NCBI GenBank assembly: GCA_900321845.1
Contig: ONXT01000099.1
Location: forward strand, 1 to 6,103
Direction: 5' to 3'
DNA length: 6,103 nucleotides
Source of the DNA: an uncultured Bacteroidales bacterium
Lineage (GTDB): Bacteria; Bacteroidota; Bacteroidia; Bacteroidales; WCHB1-69
Part shown: piece by piece, positions 5,600-6,103 of the stretch
How the letters are laid out: the number at the start of each line of letters is the position of its first letter
Position numbering within the stretch: the stretch's first letter is position 1
The notes under the pieces: generated by a model
Seen by the model: the letters and a program-made list of their open reading frames with translations, nothing else
Database searches by the model: none
What the model was told of the DNA's origin: nothing
Program-made: the position numbers and the translations under genes

Positions 5600-5672
5600 G
5601 CGGAAGTAGCTCATTTGGCAGAGCGACAGCCTTCCAAGCTGTAGGTAGCGGGTTCGAGACCCGTCTTCCGCT
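5600..5672 (+). tRNA. tRNA-Gly (anticodon TCC)
   Basis: This is a 73-nt cloverleaf with acceptor stem GCGGAAG/CTTCCGC. The anticodon stem ACAGC/GCTGT holds the loop CTTCCAA with anticodon TCC at 5633-5635. The T-arm is GCGGG-TTCGAGA-CCCGT with a G-U pair. The discriminator is T and CCA is not encoded. It lies 9 nt after tRNA-Tyr and is the last gene before the terminator. It reads GGA and GGG glycine codons. Confidence 0.97.
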
Positions 5673-5689
5673 CTCTTCCGTCACACAAT

Positions 5690-5714
5690 AACCCGCACAC
5701 AAGCGGGTTTTTTT
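5690..5714 (+). terminator. Rho-independent terminator of the tRNA cluster
   Basis: A perfect 7-bp stem AACCCGC/GCGGGTT (5690-5696 and 5703-5709) with a six-base loop ACACAA is followed directly by a T run (5710-5714). It starts 18 nt after tRNA-Gly. On the opposite strand the stem is followed only by ATTGTG, so it should work poorly for the convergent mnmA transcript. Confidence 0.9.
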
Positions 5715-5792
5715 GTTGTAGCCTGTTTGCGTGAATATCAACATCGGTGAAGCCGACATCGTGAATGATGGCCAGCAGCCCCAAACACCTCT

Positions 5793-6103
5793 TTACCTGA
5801 TGAGTCCTCCGCCTACCACGCATTCGTCCTGGTAGAAGACCACCGATTGGCCGGGAGTGACACCCCATACCGGCTCCGCAAAGTGCAGCACCGCCTCGTC
5901 GCCCTCGATTTCAATGCGGGCGGATGTGGCCGGACTTTTATAGCGGATGCGCGCCATGATTTCAGGGTTTTGCCTCAGCATTTCCGCATCCGTAAAACGG
6001 CATTCGGAGGCGCGCAATGTGGTGCTTAATAGGTCGTCGCGGTCGCCGAGAGTGACTGTGTTCGCCGCTGGGTCAATTTGGGTGACATACTTCGGCACGC
6101 CGA
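5793..6103 (-). CDS. mnmA: tRNA-specific 2-thiouridylase MnmA, C-terminal part (partial)
   Basis: The gene enters from the right edge. The last 102 codons are present and the reading frame is open to the window end, so the true start is outside. MnmA activates U34 of the Lys, Glu and Gln tRNAs with ATP and replaces O2 with sulfur, giving the s2U of mnm5s2U-type wobble bases. The visible part is the C-terminal beta-barrel region: GVPKYVTQIDPAANTVTLGD at the edge (typical of the linker into this domain), then RIRYKSPA, then the conserved block PVWGVTPGQSVVFYQDECVVGGGLI just before the stop. The catalytic cysteines and the PP-loop are not in the window. The gene converges on the tRNA cluster with 120 nt between its stop and tRNA-Gly. 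Confidence 0.93.
   Translation of the reverse strand, partial: GVPKYVTQIDPAANTVTLGDRDDLLSTTLRASECRFTDAEMLRQNPEIMARIRYKSPATSARIEIEGDEAVLHFAEPVWGVTPGQSVVFYQDECVVGGGLIR

Noticed and set aside
5611..5868. Minus-strand frame of 85 codons containing KTGLEPATYSLEG
   Set aside because: It combines antisense tRNA-Gly, the terminator and an out-of-frame read of the mnmA 3' end. The LLAIIHDVGFTDVDIHANRLQ stretch looks protein-like but has no start, partner or family I recognise.

Overview
The window looks like chromosomal DNA of a Bacteroidota species, most likely a Bacteroidales. The reasons are the TAnnTTTG-type -7 promoter elements, the weak or absent Shine-Dalgarno sequences before most starts, and the character of the proteins: a Bacteroidetes-type Rel, an SSS symporter and a GxxExxY protein. 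Base composition looks close to balanced by eye, apart from one AT-rich gene. No species can be named from the sequence alone.

Layout. All protein genes lie on the minus strand, so they read from right to left. At the right edge is the 3' end of mnmA (tRNA 2-thiouridylase). It converges on a plus-strand tRNA cluster, Thr(TGT)-Tyr(GTA)-Gly(TCC), which has its own Bacteroidetes promoter and a rho-independent terminator. The tRNA promoter region is divergent from a sodium:solute symporter gene. That gene is followed after 5 bp by a small AT-rich GxxExxY gene (PD-(D/E)XK-like). A 170-bp repeat-rich spacer separates this from nth (endonuclease III). Then come the rel (p)ppGpp synthetase/hydrolase locus and, at the left edge, the 5' end of a membrane-anchored protein that resembles UlaG-like MBL-fold hydrolases.

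The most notable point is that rel is interrupted by an in-frame TAA (minus strand, positions 1875-1877). The two open parts are in the same reading frame and together give a normal full-length Rel: HD hydrolase, synthetase, TGS, helical, Cys-containing zinc-finger-like and ACT domains. The stop falls where relatives have a conserved Lys, so one substitution such as AAA to TAA explains it. It cuts the protein at the hydrolase/synthetase junction. This is either a real nonsense allele, giving an HD-only hydrolase with or without a restarted synthetase, or a sequence error.

The second notable region is the nth/GxxExxY spacer. It carries a 13-nt inverted repeat at its ends and a 27-nt direct repeat with one mismatch. 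One copy of the direct repeat covers the first possible start codon of nth. This looks like a small non-autonomous repeat element. Apart from these two points the window is ordinary housekeeping DNA, and I see no convincing new multi-gene system.
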